Below, in pieces: positions 44,774 to 54,919 of a stretch of DNA of 64,000 bases. The stretch spans positions 186,001 to 250,000 of the forward strand of contig LGRT01000023.1 in NCBI GenBank assembly GCA_001642945.1, in the 5' to 3' direction. Under the pieces are notes generated by a model. The model saw only the letters and a program-made list of their open reading frames with translations. It was not told the origin of the DNA and searched no databases. This DNA comes from Rhodobacteraceae bacterium SB2 (GTDB taxonomy: Bacteria > Pseudomonadota > Alphaproteobacteria > Rhodobacterales > Rhodobacteraceae). Each line of letters begins with the position of its first letter. Positions within the stretch are counted from its first letter, which is position 1. The translations under genes and the position numbers were made by a program.

Positions 44774-46663
44774 ATGAGATACGCAGACGTTTACAACAGC
44801 TGGAAATCAGACCCCGAAACCTTCTGGATGGAGGCCGCGCAGGCGATTGACTGGGACCGACCTCCGAGCTTCGCGCTGGATGCAAGCCGGGCCCCTCTTT
44901 ATGAATGGTACACAGATAGCCTGGTAAACACCTGTTACAACGCGGTTGACCGACATGTTGAAAACGGCCGCGCCGCGCAAACCGCTTTGATTTATGACAG
45001 CCCAATTACGGGGGCAAAGGATTTTACCACCTTTCAGCAATTGCGCGATAAAACGGCGCTTTTGGCGGGCGCATTATTGGCCAAAGGCGTTACAAAAGGC
45101 GATCGGGTCATCATCTATATGCCGATGGTTCCAGAAGCCGTTATTGCGATGCTGGCCTGCGCGCGAATCGGCGCGATCCATTCGGTTGTGTTTGGAGGCT
45201 TTGCCGCGAATGAATTGGCCGTGCGGATCGATGATGCGCAGCCCAAAGCCATTTTGGCCGCCTCTTGCGGCATAGAGCCCGGGCGCATCATCGCGTATAA
45301 ACCGCTTATCGACGAAGCGATCGAAATTGCGCAGCACAAGCCCGAAACGGTTTTAATCTTGCAGCGTGAACAGTTAAAAGCCGAGCTGCTAGAGGGGCGC
45401 GACCATGATTGGTTCGAAAGCCAGCGCGGCGTAGAGCCGGCCGATTGCATTCCCGTTGAGGGCAATCACCCGGCCTATATCCTTTACACATCAGGCACGA
45501 CAGGTGCCCCAAAAGGGGTGGTTCGGCCAACCGCGGGGCATTTGGTGGCTTTGAACTGGTCGATGAAGAATATTTACAACGTGGATCCGGGAGATGTGTT
45601 CTGGGCCGCGTCGGATGTTGGCTGGGTGGTTGGGCATAGCTATATTTGTTACGCGCCCCTGATCCATGGCAACACCACACTCATCTTCGAAGGCAAACCG
45701 ATCGGCACCCCCGATGCAGGAACGTTTTGGCGGGTTATTTCAGAACATAACGTGCGCAGCTTTTTCACCGCGCCAACCGCGTTTCGGGCGATTAAGCGCG
45801 AAGACCCGAAAGGCGAGTTTAAAGCCGCCTATGATCTGAGTTGTTTGCGCGCGCTCTATTTGGCGGGTGAACGGGCTGATCCAGATACGATAAATTGGGC
45901 GCATGATCTGCTGGGCGTTCCCGTGATCGATCACTGGTGGCAAACGGAAACAGGCTGGACCATCGCCGGTAACCCAATGGGCGTAGAGCCGCTTGAGATA
46001 AAGCTGGGCAGCCCGGCTGTGGCAATGCCGGGGTATGATGTGCAAATACTGGATGAAACAGGCCAGCAGATGCCGGTCAATACTTTGGGCGCGATCGCGA
46101 TTAAATTGCCCCTGCCGCCCGGCACATTGCCCACGTTGTGGAATGCGCCCGAGCGGTTTGAAAAATCATATCTCTCTGCTTTTCCGGGATATTATGAAAC
46201 CGGTGATGCTGGTATGGTTGATGAAGACGGCTACTTATATATTATGGCCCGTACAGATGATGTCATCAACGTGGCGGGCCATCGCCTTTCAACCGGCGCC
46301 ATGGAAGAGGTGCTGGCAAATCATCCCGATGTCGCTGAATGCGCGGTTATTGGGGCCAGCGACGCGCTCAAAGGCCAATTGCCGATCGGATTTGTCTGCC
46401 TGACCAAGGGCGTCAACCGCCCGCATAGCGAGATCGCCCGTGAATGCGTTCAAATGATCCGCGATAAAATTGGGCCGGTCGCTGCCTTTAAAACAGCCGC
46501 TGTCGTTGATCGACTTCCCAAAACCCGATCTGGCAAAATTTTACGCGCAACCATGGTCAAAATCGCCGATAGCGAAGCGTTCAAACTGCCTGCAACCATT
46601 GATGATCCGGTAATTTTGGATGAAATCAAAGCGGCACTGCAAGCCTTGGGATATGCCCAGTGA
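44774..46663 (+). CDS. prpE: propionate--CoA ligase
   Basis: A 629-residue AMP-forming acyl-CoA synthetase of the acetyl/propionyl-CoA synthetase type. It starts MRYADVYNSWKSDPETFW, characteristic of PrpE in this bacterial group. Motif P3/A3 is YILYTSGTTGAPKGVVRP; WWQTETGW, YYETGDAGMVDEDGY and the hinge RTDDVINVAGHRLSTGAMEE follow; the catalytic Lys is in LPKTRSGKILR. It activates propionate to propionyl-CoA through an acyl-adenylate. The ribosome site is AAGAGG before ATG 44774. A strong terminator hairpin follows. Confidence 0.93.
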   Translation: MRYADVYNSWKSDPETFWMEAAQAIDWDRPPSFALDASRAPLYEWYTDSLVNTCYNAVDRHVENGRAAQTALIYDSPITGAKDFTTFQQLRDKTALLAGALLAKGVTKGDRVIIYMPMVPEAVIAMLACARIGAIHSVVFGGFAANELAVRIDDAQPKAILAASCGIEPGRIIAYKPLIDEAIEIAQHKPETVLILQREQLKAELLEGRDHDWFESQRGVEPADCIPVEGNHPAYILYTSGTTGAPKGVVRPTAGHLVALNWSMKNIYNVDPGDVFWAASDVGWVVGHSYICYAPLIHGNTTLIFEGKPIGTPDAGTFWRVISEHNVRSFFTAPTAFRAIKREDPKGEFKAAYDLSCLRALYLAGERADPDTINWAHDLLGVPVIDHWWQTETGWTIAGNPMGVEPLEIKLGSPAVAMPGYDVQILDETGQQMPVNTLGAIAIKLPLPPGTLPTLWNAPERFEKSYLSAFPGYYETGDAGMVDEDGYLYIMARTDDVINVAGHRLSTGAMEEVLANHPDVAECAVIGASDALKGQLPIGFVCLTKGVNRPHSEIARECVQMIRDKIGPVAAFKTAAVVDRLPKTRSGKILRATMVKIADSEAFKLPATIDDPVILDEIKAALQALGYAQ

Positions 46664-46685
46664 AGGTTGCAGATTGGACATAGCT

Positions 46686-46717
46686 GCAGCCTTCTTCCTC
46701 GAAGAGGGCTGCGTTTT
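46686..46717 (+). terminator. rho-independent terminator of prpE
   Basis: GCAGCC (46686-46691) pairs with GGCTGC (46707-46712), and CTTC pairs with GAAG inside, leaving a 3-base loop. GTTTT follows. It lies 22 bases after the prpE stop and 69 before the amidase start. Confidence 0.72.
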
Positions 46718-46785
46718 AGCTTGTTTATTAGGCTTGCACGTGTAGCCTACATTTGTTCTGCGCGTATATAAGGGGGCTGAGGCAT

Positions 46786-48222
46786 ATGAGCATGTCAGAT
46801 ATTTGGAAGCTGTCAGCCCAAGAAACCGCATCCTTTATTCGCAAGCGAGACCTCTCTGCGCATGACAGCGTGGGGGCCGCATTGGCGCGTCTAAACGCAG
46901 TCAATCCAAAGTTAAACGCCGTGGTAGAGCCTATGGCGGAAACTGCCCTGAAACAGGCGAAAGCGCTGGATCAACTGCAAGCTGATGGCGGATCATTGGG
47001 GCCACTCCACGGGGTGCCGGTGACCATAAAGATCAATATTGATCAGGAAGGTTGCGCCACAAGCAATGGCGTTGTGGCGTTTAAAGATATAATAGCTCAA
47101 GCGGATGCGCCCGTGGTTGAAAACCTTAGGAAGGCGGGCGCGGTGATTATTGGACGCACCAACACCCCCGAATTTTCATTTCGCGCCGACACGCAAAACC
47201 CCCTTTTTGGGCGCACGCATAATCCATGGGGCCAGCACATATCGGCAGGAGGCTCGTCCGGCGGCGCAGGGGCTGCGGTGATGGCCGGGATTGGCGCGCT
47301 TGCGCATGGCAATGATATTGGGGGCTCGCTGCGCTTTCCCGCCGCTGCGAATGGCGCCGTGACCTTAAAGCCGGGATTGGGGCGGGTGCCCGCTTGGAAT
47401 GTCAGCCAAAAAGAAGAACGTGGTATTCTGGCGCAAGCAATGTCAGTCCAAGGTGTGCTCGCGCGGCGCGCCGGCGATCTCGATTTGGCAATGCCAAGCT
47501 TGATGCATCCCCATAGTGGCGATCCTTTTCACGTGCCCCTGCCCTATCGATTGGCCAACCATGATGGGCCTGTGCGCGTAGCCTTTTGCCCCGACACACC
47601 AGGTTTTGAAACCCACCCAGAGATCCGCAAAGGCCTCGATAATGCTGCGTCCGCGCTCAAAGATGCCGGCTATATTGTGGAACAGACCGAGCCGCCGCTG
47701 CTGGAAGAAACCGCGCTGATGGGCTATCGCAGCTTATTGGGCGAAGTCTCAACCTTGCTTGGGCCTGATATAAAGGCGTATGGATCGCCGCAAGTTCAAC
47801 AAATATTTAAGGATTACTTTGACTACTTCCCCCCGTTTGAAGGCGATGCGCTGTTAAAAAACTTGGGGCAGCGCACGCATTATGCGCGCCAATGGGGCCT
47901 GTTCATGGAAAAATACCCGCTGATACTCGCGCCGTTTTTACCACAGCCGTTTTTTGCACCAAATCGCGATTGTGAAGGGCTGGCCGGCGTTTCTGACGTA
48001 TTGGGCGCCGCGCTTTGGTCATATTCTATCAATTTCATCGGCCATCCATCCGGCTGCCTGCCGGCAGGTTTAGCAGAAATAAAAGGACAGCCCTATCCGA
48101 TCAATGTTCAACTGATTGCGCAGCGCTGGCGCGAAGACCTTTGCGTGGCGGCTTTGCAGGATATCGAAGCGCGTTTGGGCTATCTCTGCGATGATTTATG
48201 GCAGCGGATGGGCGCGCTTTAA
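46786..48222 (+). CDS. amidase (amidase-signature family)
   Basis: Start at ATG 46786 (MSMSDIWKLSAQET), close behind AGGGGG and TGAGG; the frame is open 33 bases further. The roughly 478-residue enzyme has the amidase-signature Ser-Ser-Lys triad: Lys in GVPVTIKINID, the cis-Ser and nucleophile Ser in AGGSSGGAGAA and GNDIGGSLRFPA. It hydrolyses a C-N bond of an amide; similar proteins are annotated as indoleacetamide or general amidases, and the substrate is not clear. The stop overlaps the NAD kinase stop by four bases (convergent). Confidence 0.9.
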   Translation: MSMSDIWKLSAQETASFIRKRDLSAHDSVGAALARLNAVNPKLNAVVEPMAETALKQAKALDQLQADGGSLGPLHGVPVTIKINIDQEGCATSNGVVAFKDIIAQADAPVVENLRKAGAVIIGRTNTPEFSFRADTQNPLFGRTHNPWGQHISAGGSSGGAGAAVMAGIGALAHGNDIGGSLRFPAAANGAVTLKPGLGRVPAWNVSQKEERGILAQAMSVQGVLARRAGDLDLAMPSLMHPHSGDPFHVPLPYRLANHDGPVRVAFCPDTPGFETHPEIRKGLDNAASALKDAGYIVEQTEPPLLEETALMGYRSLLGEVSTLLGPDIKAYGSPQVQQIFKDYFDYFPPFEGDALLKNLGQRTHYARQWGLFMEKYPLILAPFLPQPFFAPNRDCEGLAGVSDVLGAALWSYSINFIGHPSGCLPAGLAEIKGQPYPINVQLIAQRWREDLCVAALQDIEARLGYLCDDLWQRMGAL

Positions 48223-48980
48223 ACGAATTGTTCTTGCAGCAAGCGCTCATCCAGCCCGTGGCCAGGATCAAACAGCAACCGATGCTGCACATGCTCTTCA
48301 GAAGTGATATCGACGATCGCCACGTTGGAAATTGACGTGCTGTCAGCATCGGCCATAACGGGACGTTTTTCTGGATCCATTACTTCAAATCGAACATGAG
48401 CTTTTTTGGGGAGCAACGCCCCGCGCCAGCGCCTCGGCCGAAACGCGTTCAGCGCCGTCATCGCCAAAACATCCGCGCCGATCGGCAAGATAGGCCCATG
48501 CGCAGAATAATTATACGCGGTTGATCCCGCCGGCGTCGCCAAAAGTGCCCCATCACAGACCAATTCATCAATTCTAATCCGGCCATCCACCGAGATGCGT
48601 AATTTTGCCGCCTGTGGCCCAGCGCGCAGCAATGAAACCTCATTAATCGCCAAAGCGATATGCTCTGCCCCCGCGCTATCCGTGGCTTGCATGCGCAGCG
48701 GATTAATCGCGGTTTCTTCCGCCGCTGTGATACGCGCCAGCAAATCGTTTTCTTGATAAGGGTTCATCAAAAACCCAACCGTGCCCCGGTTCATACCATA
48801 AACAGGCAAGCCAAACTTCTGCGATGCGTGAAGCGTTTGAAGCATAAACCCATCGCCTCCAAGCGCAACGATCACATCTGCCGCTTGCGGGGCGCAGTTA
48901 CCATAGCGTTCTGTAAGCTTTTCAAATCCGGTTTGAGCCGCAATTGAAGAGCTGGATGTAAAGGCAATTCGGTGATCCAT
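48219..48980 (-). CDS. nadK: NAD kinase
   Basis: A 253-residue ATP-NAD kinase, starting at ATG 48980 (MDHRIAFTSSS); an ATG 24 bases upstream is possible. The diagnostic motifs are VIVALGGDGFMLQTLHA (GGDG, phosphate binding), MNRGTVGFLMNP and DGALLATPAGSTAYNYSAHG, with GPILPIGADVLAMT after. It makes NADP from NAD in the cytosol and is normally essential. Short, single-domain form as in other alphaproteobacteria. It is divergent from glyA and convergent with the amidase. Confidence 0.96.
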   Translation of the reverse strand: MDHRIAFTSSSSIAAQTGFEKLTERYGNCAPQAADVIVALGGDGFMLQTLHASQKFGLPVYGMNRGTVGFLMNPYQENDLLARITAAEETAINPLRMQATDSAGAEHIALAINEVSLLRAGPQAAKLRISVDGRIRIDELVCDGALLATPAGSTAYNYSAHGPILPIGADVLAMTALNAFRPRRWRGALLPKKAHVRFEVMDPEKRPVMADADSTSISNVAIVDITSEEHVQHRLLFDPGHGLDERLLQEQFV

Positions 48981-49104
48981 TGACAGAATATCCCAAGCTA
49001 GCACGCAACCTCATAACAAGCATACTGCGACAAAAAAGACCAGACATGGCGCACAGAGTAAAAATAAGGTCGAATTGCGCACTTTCCCTCCTATATAAAC
49101 TATT

Positions 49105-49118
49105 CTAAGGAGCCTTAG
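49105..49118. promoter_or_regulatory. inverted repeat in the glyA leader
   Basis: CTAAGG-AG-CCTTAG is a perfect 6+2+6 inverted repeat, 31 bases before the glyA ATG and just after a TATATAAAC stretch that could be a -10 region. It might be an operator. I see no riboswitch in this leader. Confidence 0.3.
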
Positions 49119-49149
49119 ACTGTTTAATTCAAATCTGGAGTGCGAAATC

Positions 49150-50445
49150 ATGAATGCGCCACAGCAACACCAAAACTTTTTTCAAGAAACGCTGGCCAGC
49201 CGCGACCCTGAGGTGTTTTCCTCAATTCGCTCAGAATTGGGCCGGCAACGTGATGAAATTGAACTGATCGCGTCAGAAAACATTGTCTCCGCTGCCGTCA
49301 TGGAAGCGCAAGGCAGCATCATGACGAATAAATATGCCGAAGGGTATTCAGGCCGCAGGTATTATGGCGGGTGTCAGTTCGTTGATATTGCAGAAAACCT
49401 TGCCATCGAGCGCGCGTGTGAATTATTCGCTTGCGATTTTGCCAATGTCCAACCCAATTCGGGCAGCCAAGCCAATCAAGGGGTTTTTCAGGCCCTTTTG
49501 AAACCCGGAGATACCATCCTTGGAATGTCGCTAGACGCGGGCGGGCATTTGACCCATGGCGCGCGCCCAAATCAATCGGGAAAATGGTTCAACGCAGTGC
49601 AATACGGCGTGCGCGAAGACAATAACCGTATTGATTATGATCAAGTAGAGGCGCTTGCCAAAGAACATAAACCGCAATTGTTGATCGCCGGTGGATCCGC
49701 GGTGCCGCGCCAAATAGATTTTGCACGGATGCGGGAAATTGCAGATATGGTCGGGGCTTATCTTCACGTGGATATGGCTCATTTTGCCGGTTTGGTGGCT
49801 GCGGGCGAACATCCTTCACCCTTCCCACACGCGCATGTGGCCACGACAACAACGCATAAAACGCTACGCGGGCCACGCGGTGGAATGATTTTAACCAATG
49901 ATGAAGCCCTGGCCAAAAAATTTAACAGCGCGATCTTCCCTGGAATTCAGGGGGGACCCTTGATGCACGTGATCGCAGCCAAAGCCGTGGCCTTTGGCGA
50001 AGCCCTGCGCCCCGAATTCAAAACCTATATCCAGCAGGTGATTAAAAACGCGCAAGCGATGTCGGATCAGCTGATCAAAGGAGGGCTTGATACGGTTACT
50101 CATGGCACGGATACGCATGTTCTGTTGGTGGATTTGCGGCCCAAAGGCGTGAAGGGAAATGCTACGGAAAAAGCTTTGGAGCGGGCGCATATCACCTGCA
50201 ACAAAAATGGAGTTCCGTTTGATCCGGAAAAGCCAGCCATCACCTCAGGTATCCGTTTGGGATCGCCCGCGGCAACAACCCGCGGCTTCAAAGAGGCTGA
50301 GTTTCGGCAAATTGCCGATTGGATTGTTGAAGTTGTAGATGGGCTTGCCGCCCATGGCGAAGACGGCAATAGCGCCGTTGAAAACAAGGTGAAAGCGGAA
50401 GTGAAAGCGCTCTGCGCCGGGTTTCCCGTCTATCAAACCCTGTAA
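49150..50445 (+). CDS. glyA: serine hydroxymethyltransferase
   Basis: A 431-residue PLP enzyme interconverting serine and glycine with transfer of a one-carbon unit to tetrahydrofolate. It shows the family blocks [60 protein letters not shown] and the PLP lysine in [15 protein letters not shown]. Length and end ([10 protein letters not shown]) are normal. The start [12 protein letters not shown] has a GGAG ribosome site. It lies alone between NAD kinase and a convergent 5'-nucleotidase. Confidence 0.98.
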   Translation: MNAPQQHQNFFQETLASRDPEVFSSIRSELGRQRDEIELIASENIVSAAVMEAQGSIMTNKYAEGYSGRRYYGGCQFVDIAENLAIERACELFACDFANVQPNSGSQANQGVFQALLKPGDTILGMSLDAGGHLTHGARPNQSGKWFNAVQYGVREDNNRIDYDQVEALAKEHKPQLLIAGGSAVPRQIDFARMREIADMVGAYLHVDMAHFAGLVAAGEHPSPFPHAHVATTTTHKTLRGPRGGMILTNDEALAKKFNSAIFPGIQGGPLMHVIAAKAVAFGEALRPEFKTYIQQVIKNAQAMSDQLIKGGLDTVTHGTDTHVLLVDLRPKGVKGNATEKALERAHITCNKNGVPFDPEKPAITSGIRLGSPAATTRGFKEAEFRQIADWIVEVVDGLAAHGEDGNSAVENKVKAEVKALCAGFPVYQTL

Positions 50446-50476
50446 GCACAGCCGCATGCTTAAAGGCTAAGAATTT

Positions 50477-50508
50477 TTCGGGCGGGGGTTGCAAAACATC
50501 CGCCCGAA
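50477..50508. other. hairpin between convergent glyA and 5'-nucleotidase genes
   Basis: TTCGGGCGG pairs perfectly with CCGCCCGAA (9 bp) around a 14-base loop. It lies 31 bases after the glyA stop and 16 after the end of the nucleotidase gene on the other strand. Neither side has a T tract downstream, so it is more likely a 3' stabiliser or weak bidirectional end signal than an intrinsic terminator. Confidence 0.4.
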
Positions 50509-50524
50509 GCCGTTAGAACAGAGT

Positions 50525-52084
50525 TTATTTGAAGGTAATACGGCCTTCAATCCTGGATCTATAATCTGGAGCTGCCGCCATAAAGGCGGCCAATACATCC
50601 GCCAGATCAGGGCCAAAATCATAGGCGTTTTGCGCCCCTCGGAACATTTTATAGCCGTCTCCACCATTGCGCACATAATTGTTAGACACAGCTCGATAGA
50701 CTCGATCTAACTCAAGCGGCTGACCAGCAATCTGCACCGCACTCACCCGCGCTCCAATTTCGGCAGCGCGATCAACCGTATATCGCATGCCCGCAACCTG
50801 CGGAAACCGCCCCGCCACCTCTTCAATTTGGCTCACACCATTCTCCAGCGCAGCAAGTAAAACCGCGCCTGAAATCTCAAAAGTCGATAACGTATTTTGA
50901 AACGGCAACACGGTTAAAACCTCTCCCATCGTTACCGGACCTTGATCAATCGATGCCCGGATCCCGCCGCTATTTTGAATGGCGATCTGAACGCCGCGGC
51001 TGCTCACTTCGGCCAGCATCGCATCGGTGATCAAATTGCCCATCTCGCATTCTTGCACGCGACATGTGTTCCGCTCACCATCGATAAAACCAGCAGCATC
51101 GGCAACAACCGTGTTGATAATTTCGCTCAATGGTTCGGCAGCTTCTGCAATTCGAGATTTTGTTACCGCATCTTCTTTAACCGCAGCATCCATAATCAAT
51201 GGCTCGCCGGTCGCAGATAGGATCTGACCCTGATCATCAAATAGAAGATTCAACTCACCCAGAAATTTCCCATAGGCGTAAGCTTGCACAATCGCGGTTG
51301 TCCCCACCATCGTGGGATAAGGACCTTCTGCACGATCGGACAGGTTTGATAAATACGTGTTTGAATGCCCGCCCACGATCACATCAACGCCCGTGGTCTT
51401 GGCCGCAACCCGTCGATCCACCATATAGCTCGAATGCGACAAGACAATGATCTTATTCACCCCTTGCGCGCTTAGATGATCAACCTCATTTTGCACGGCC
51501 CTAATAGGATCCGAAAACGTAATATTATCGCCCGGAGAGGCCAGTTCATCCGTGTCCTCAGGTGTTAACCCGATCAAGCCGATCAATTCGCCTCCCCGCT
51601 CAATAATCGCAGACTTTTGCAACTTATCAGCCAAAAGCTTTTCCCGGCTGACATCCGCATTTGACATCAAAACGGGGAACTCCACATTATCAATAAAGCC
51701 TCGAAGCACTTCGGGGCCGTCATCAAATTCATGATTGCCCACGGTCATGCCATCATATCCCAGCTTATTCATCAGCTCAGCCGCCAATTTTCCTTTGTAA
51801 TATGTATAAAACAAAGTGCCTTGAAACTGGTCGCCCCCGTCAACCAAAATGCTGTTTTGCGCCCGTGCACGCGCCTCGGCAACGGCGGTCACCAAACGCG
51901 CCGAGCCTCCAAAACATTTCCCTTCACTGTTATGTTCAGCGCTGCAACCGCTATCATATTTACTAATCGGCTCAAAACGCGCGTGAAAATCATTGGTGTG
52001 CAACACGGTCAGGCTGAAATCTGCCTGCGCGAGTCCGGGCCATAAACTGCACAGACCCAATAGTATAATAAATCTATGGAACAT
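50525..52084 (-). CDS. periplasmic 5'-nucleotidase / UshA-like metallophosphatase
   Basis: A 519-residue exported enzyme. A signal peptide covers residues 1-21 (FHRFIILLGLCSLWPGLAQA). The N-terminal metallophosphoesterase domain has VLHTNDFHARFEP, VDGGDQFQGTLFY, VGNHEFDDGPE and GGHSNTYL, which supply the two-metal site. The C-terminal substrate domain carries IQNSGGIRASIDQG and VSNNYVRNGGDGYKMF. It releases phosphate from nucleotides in the periplasm so that nucleosides can be taken up. Four cysteines in two stretches (SGCSAEHNSEGKC and TCRVQEC) could form disulfides. Confidence 0.93.
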   Translation of the reverse strand: MFHRFIILLGLCSLWPGLAQADFSLTVLHTNDFHARFEPISKYDSGCSAEHNSEGKCFGGSARLVTAVAEARARAQNSILVDGGDQFQGTLFYTYYKGKLAAELMNKLGYDGMTVGNHEFDDGPEVLRGFIDNVEFPVLMSNADVSREKLLADKLQKSAIIERGGELIGLIGLTPEDTDELASPGDNITFSDPIRAVQNEVDHLSAQGVNKIIVLSHSSYMVDRRVAAKTTGVDVIVGGHSNTYLSNLSDRAEGPYPTMVGTTAIVQAYAYGKFLGELNLLFDDQGQILSATGEPLIMDAAVKEDAVTKSRIAEAAEPLSEIINTVVADAAGFIDGERNTCRVQECEMGNLITDAMLAEVSSRGVQIAIQNSGGIRASIDQGPVTMGEVLTVLPFQNTLSTFEISGAVLLAALENGVSQIEEVAGRFPQVAGMRYTVDRAAEIGARVSAVQIAGQPLELDRVYRAVSNNYVRNGGDGYKMFRGAQNAYDFGPDLADVLAAFMAAAPDYRSRIEGRITFK

Positions 52085-52217
52085 TGGAATTATCTCTCCT
52101 ATGAAAGGCGCGAAGATCGCGGGTAGGCCGTCAAATTCAATTGAAAACGCATCGCTGCTGGCATGAGGCTAGCATAAATAGGCCACAAAAAACAGATAGA
52201 ACGGAATAAGACTTGCA

Positions 52218-52556
52218 ATGATCATTTATAAGCTTTTACGGATCGCAGAATGGCAACAGCTCGAGGCTGAAACAGAAACCCTTGGCGCCCCGATTGATCT
52301 GCTGGATGGCTATATTCACTTCTCAACAAAAGAGCAGGTGAAAGAGACTGCATCAAAGCATTTTGCCGGCGTGGCCGCGCTGCAGCTTTTGGCCTGCGAC
52401 AGCGCCGCAATGAGCAGCCATTTAAAATGGGAACCCTCGCGCGGCGGGGCGCTTTTCCCGCATCTTTATCGGGCTCTTTCCTTGAAAGATGTGCTCTGGC
52501 ACCAAGAAATCGGTTTCAAAGATGGGCTCCATAGATTTCCGGAGCCGTTGGAATGA
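52218..52556 (+). CDS. DUF952 family protein
   Basis: A 112-residue protein of the DUF952 family. [55 protein letters not shown] and the end W-H-Q are the recognised blocks. The fold resembles ADP-ribosyltransferase-like proteins, but no function is established. The stop overlaps the pyrD start (ATGA), a conserved pairing in alphaproteobacteria. The pairing hints at pyrimidine-related work but is not proof. Confidence 0.93.
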   Translation: MIIYKLLRIAEWQQLEAETETLGAPIDLLDGYIHFSTKEQVKETASKHFAGVAALQLLACDSAAMSSHLKWEPSRGGALFPHLYRALSLKDVLWHQEIGFKDGLHRFPEPLE

Positions 52557-53611
52557 AAAATTTAGAACAGCTGGGCTTAAAGGTTTTACAAAGCTTAGAT
52601 CCAGAACGGGCGCATAATCTGGCAATCAAGGCCCTGCAAATGGGGCTTGTTCCAAAACCGCGTTCGCGCCGTTTTCCGCGCCTGAACTCACAGCTGGCCG
52701 GGCTCACCTTGCCAAATCCGATAGGCTTGGCTGCCGGGTTTGATAAAAACGCACAGGCGCTTAATGGTTTGGCCGCGTGCGGCTTTGGGTTTCTCGAAAT
52801 CGGCGCGGCCACCCCGGTGGCGCAACCAGGCAACCCCAAGCCCCGATTGTTCCGCTTGCCCAGCGATCGCGCCGTGATTAACCGCTTTGGATTTAACAAT
52901 GACGGCATGGCGCAAATCGCGCTGCGATTGCAAAAACGCCCGAAACACCCTGTCATTGGGCTTAATCTTGGCGCGAATAAAGACAGCCATGACCGCGCAG
53001 ACGATTTTGGCAGGGTCTTGCGCCATTGCGCAGCCCATCTTGATTTTGCCACCATCAATGTCAGCAGCCCAAATACCGAAAAACTTCGCGATTTACAGGG
53101 CAAAGCGGCGCTATCAGCCTTGATCGCAGGCGTAATGCACATTCGCGATGATTTAAAAAAACCCATTCCAATCTTTTTGAAAATAGCCCCAGATCTTGAC
53201 ACTGCCAGCCTTGAAGACATCGCAGAGGTGGTGCTTTTACATGGGATAGACGCGGTGATTGCCACCAATACAACGTTAGACCGCAACGGGTTAAACGACC
53301 CCCATAAAGATCAAAAAGGGGGGCTTTCGGGCGCGCCGCTATTCGAAAAATCAACGCGTATTCTTGCACAACTTTCCAATTTACTCGGTGAAAAAATACC
53401 GCTGATCGGCGTTGGTGGGGTAAGCGATGCGCTACACGCCTATGAAAAAATTCTGGCTGGTGCCAGCGCGGTCCAATTATACACGGCGCTGGCCTATCAA
53501 GGGCTTAGCTTGGTGCCAAATTTGAACGAAGGTTTGGATGCGTTGCTTGAAAAGAATGGCTTTTGCTCGATCGACCAAGCGGTGGGCACCGGACGTGGGC
53601 GCTGGCTGTAA
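52553..53611 (+). CDS. pyrD: dihydroorotate dehydrogenase (quinone), class 2
   Basis: A 352-residue FMN enzyme oxidising dihydroorotate to orotate with quinone as acceptor, at the inner membrane. The N-terminal amphipathic helix ([19 protein letters not shown]) marks class 2. [19 protein letters not shown] binds FMN, and the catalytic Ser lies in [17 protein letters not shown], with [30 protein letters not shown] at the phosphate-binding end. It is coupled to DUF952. The next gene is convergent six bases away. Confidence 0.97.
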   Translation: MKNLEQLGLKVLQSLDPERAHNLAIKALQMGLVPKPRSRRFPRLNSQLAGLTLPNPIGLAAGFDKNAQALNGLAACGFGFLEIGAATPVAQPGNPKPRLFRLPSDRAVINRFGFNNDGMAQIALRLQKRPKHPVIGLNLGANKDSHDRADDFGRVLRHCAAHLDFATINVSSPNTEKLRDLQGKAALSALIAGVMHIRDDLKKPIPIFLKIAPDLDTASLEDIAEVVLLHGIDAVIATNTTLDRNGLNDPHKDQKGGLSGAPLFEKSTRILAQLSNLLGEKIPLIGVGGVSDALHAYEKILAGASAVQLYTALAYQGLSLVPNLNEGLDALLEKNGFCSIDQAVGTGRGRWL

Positions 53612-53617
53612 ACCCGG

Positions 53618-54919
53618 CTAAGCACACCGCGCCTCCAATGCAGGATAGCGCCATGCCAAGCTAAAAGCGCGGATCACAAAGGAAATCAGCAAGGCCCCCC
53701 AAAGCCCGGAAAGGCCAAAAGCCGGGACCAAAAGCACCACGGCAAGCGCATAAACAGATAAACTGACCGCCATCATATTTCGCATATCACGGCTGGCTGT
53801 CGCCCCAACGAATATCCCATCCAGCATAAAGGCCGGCATTCCCAAAAACGGGGCCAAATATAAAAAGGGCAGATAGTGCAGCGCAGTAGTTTGCACATCG
53901 CTGGATTTCGTCATCACGGCGATTGCCCAAGGCCCAAACAAAATAACAAGAGCGCATAATAATGCAGCCACCCCGAAAGCCCAATAGCTGGTGATTAAAG
54001 CGCTTCGCCGAAACGCGCTGCGATTGCGCGCCCCAAAGGCCTGCCCCACCAAGGTTTCAGCAGCAAAGGCAAACCCATCCAGCGCAAAGAAACTTATCAA
54101 CAATAACTGTTTCAAAACTTGTGTCGCCGCCAACGCCACATCATCAAAGCGCGCGGCAACCATCAGAAACGATACAAAAATACCCTGCAACATCAGCGTG
54201 CGCAGTAAAATATCTCGGTTGACAGAGAACATCTTCCAGAGCAGCGCTTTATCAAAAACGCGGGCCCACTCTTTCCAATATGGGGTGGCCCAAAGCGCCC
54301 GACACATCCAAAGCGCCAATATAAACCCGCTGAGCTCGGCAAGGAAGCTCGCCCATGCAACGCCAATAACGGCCCAGTTCAAACCGAGTACGAACCAAAG
54401 GTCCAATACGATATTCACGCCATTCATCCAGATTTGCAACGCTAACACATGCCGGGTTCGCTCCTGCGCGATCAACCATCCCGTAATACCAAAAATTGCA
54501 ATCGCCGCGGGCGCGCTGAGAATTCGGATCTGCATATAGGCAGAAGCATCACTTTCCACAGCATGCGAGGCCGGCGATACCAAAAGCGCGCCATAAAATA
54601 ACGGGCCCTGCAATAAGATAAGCGCCAAACCGGCCACGAATCCGATCATTACAACGCGGCTTAAAATCGCGCCCACCTCGTCAAGCTGTTCAGCGCCCAG
54701 CGCCTGCGCTGCAAGCCCCGTTGTGCCCATGCGCAAAAATCCAAAAACCCAAAAAATCGTGGTAATGATCAAACTGCCCATACCTACGGCAGCAAGCGGT
54801 ATCGGCGATGCAATTTGCCCAACGACCGCCGTGTCAACCACGCCAAGCAAGGGAACCGTTATATTTGCCAGTAAAATCGGAAAGGCAATTTTCAGAACAC
54901 GGACATGCGAAATAATCAT
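53618..54919 (-). CDS. MATE-family multidrug/solute exporter
   Basis: A 433-residue inner-membrane protein with about twelve helices in two homologous halves. It starts ILKIAFPILLANITVPLLGV-like, with LLGVVDTAVVGQIASP, the MATE hallmark, and GMGSLIITTIFWVFGFLRMG following. The second half has FALDGFAFAAETLVGQAFGA, typical of the DinF subgroup. It exports cationic or other toxic compounds using ion gradients. Its start ATG overlaps the thioesterase stop by one base (TAATG), so it is cotranscribed with two hotdog proteins. Confidence 0.92.
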   Translation of the reverse strand: MIISHVRVLKIAFPILLANITVPLLGVVDTAVVGQIASPIPLAAVGMGSLIITTIFWVFGFLRMGTTGLAAQALGAEQLDEVGAILSRVVMIGFVAGLALILLQGPLFYGALLVSPASHAVESDASAYMQIRILSAPAAIAIFGITGWLIAQERTRHVLALQIWMNGVNIVLDLWFVLGLNWAVIGVAWASFLAELSGFILALWMCRALWATPYWKEWARVFDKALLWKMFSVNRDILLRTLMLQGIFVSFLMVAARFDDVALAATQVLKQLLLISFFALDGFAFAAETLVGQAFGARNRSAFRRSALITSYWAFGVAALLCALVILFGPWAIAVMTKSSDVQTTALHYLPFLYLAPFLGMPAFMLDGIFVGATASRDMRNMMAVSLSVYALAVVLLVPAFGLSGLWGALLISFVIRAFSLAWRYPALEARCA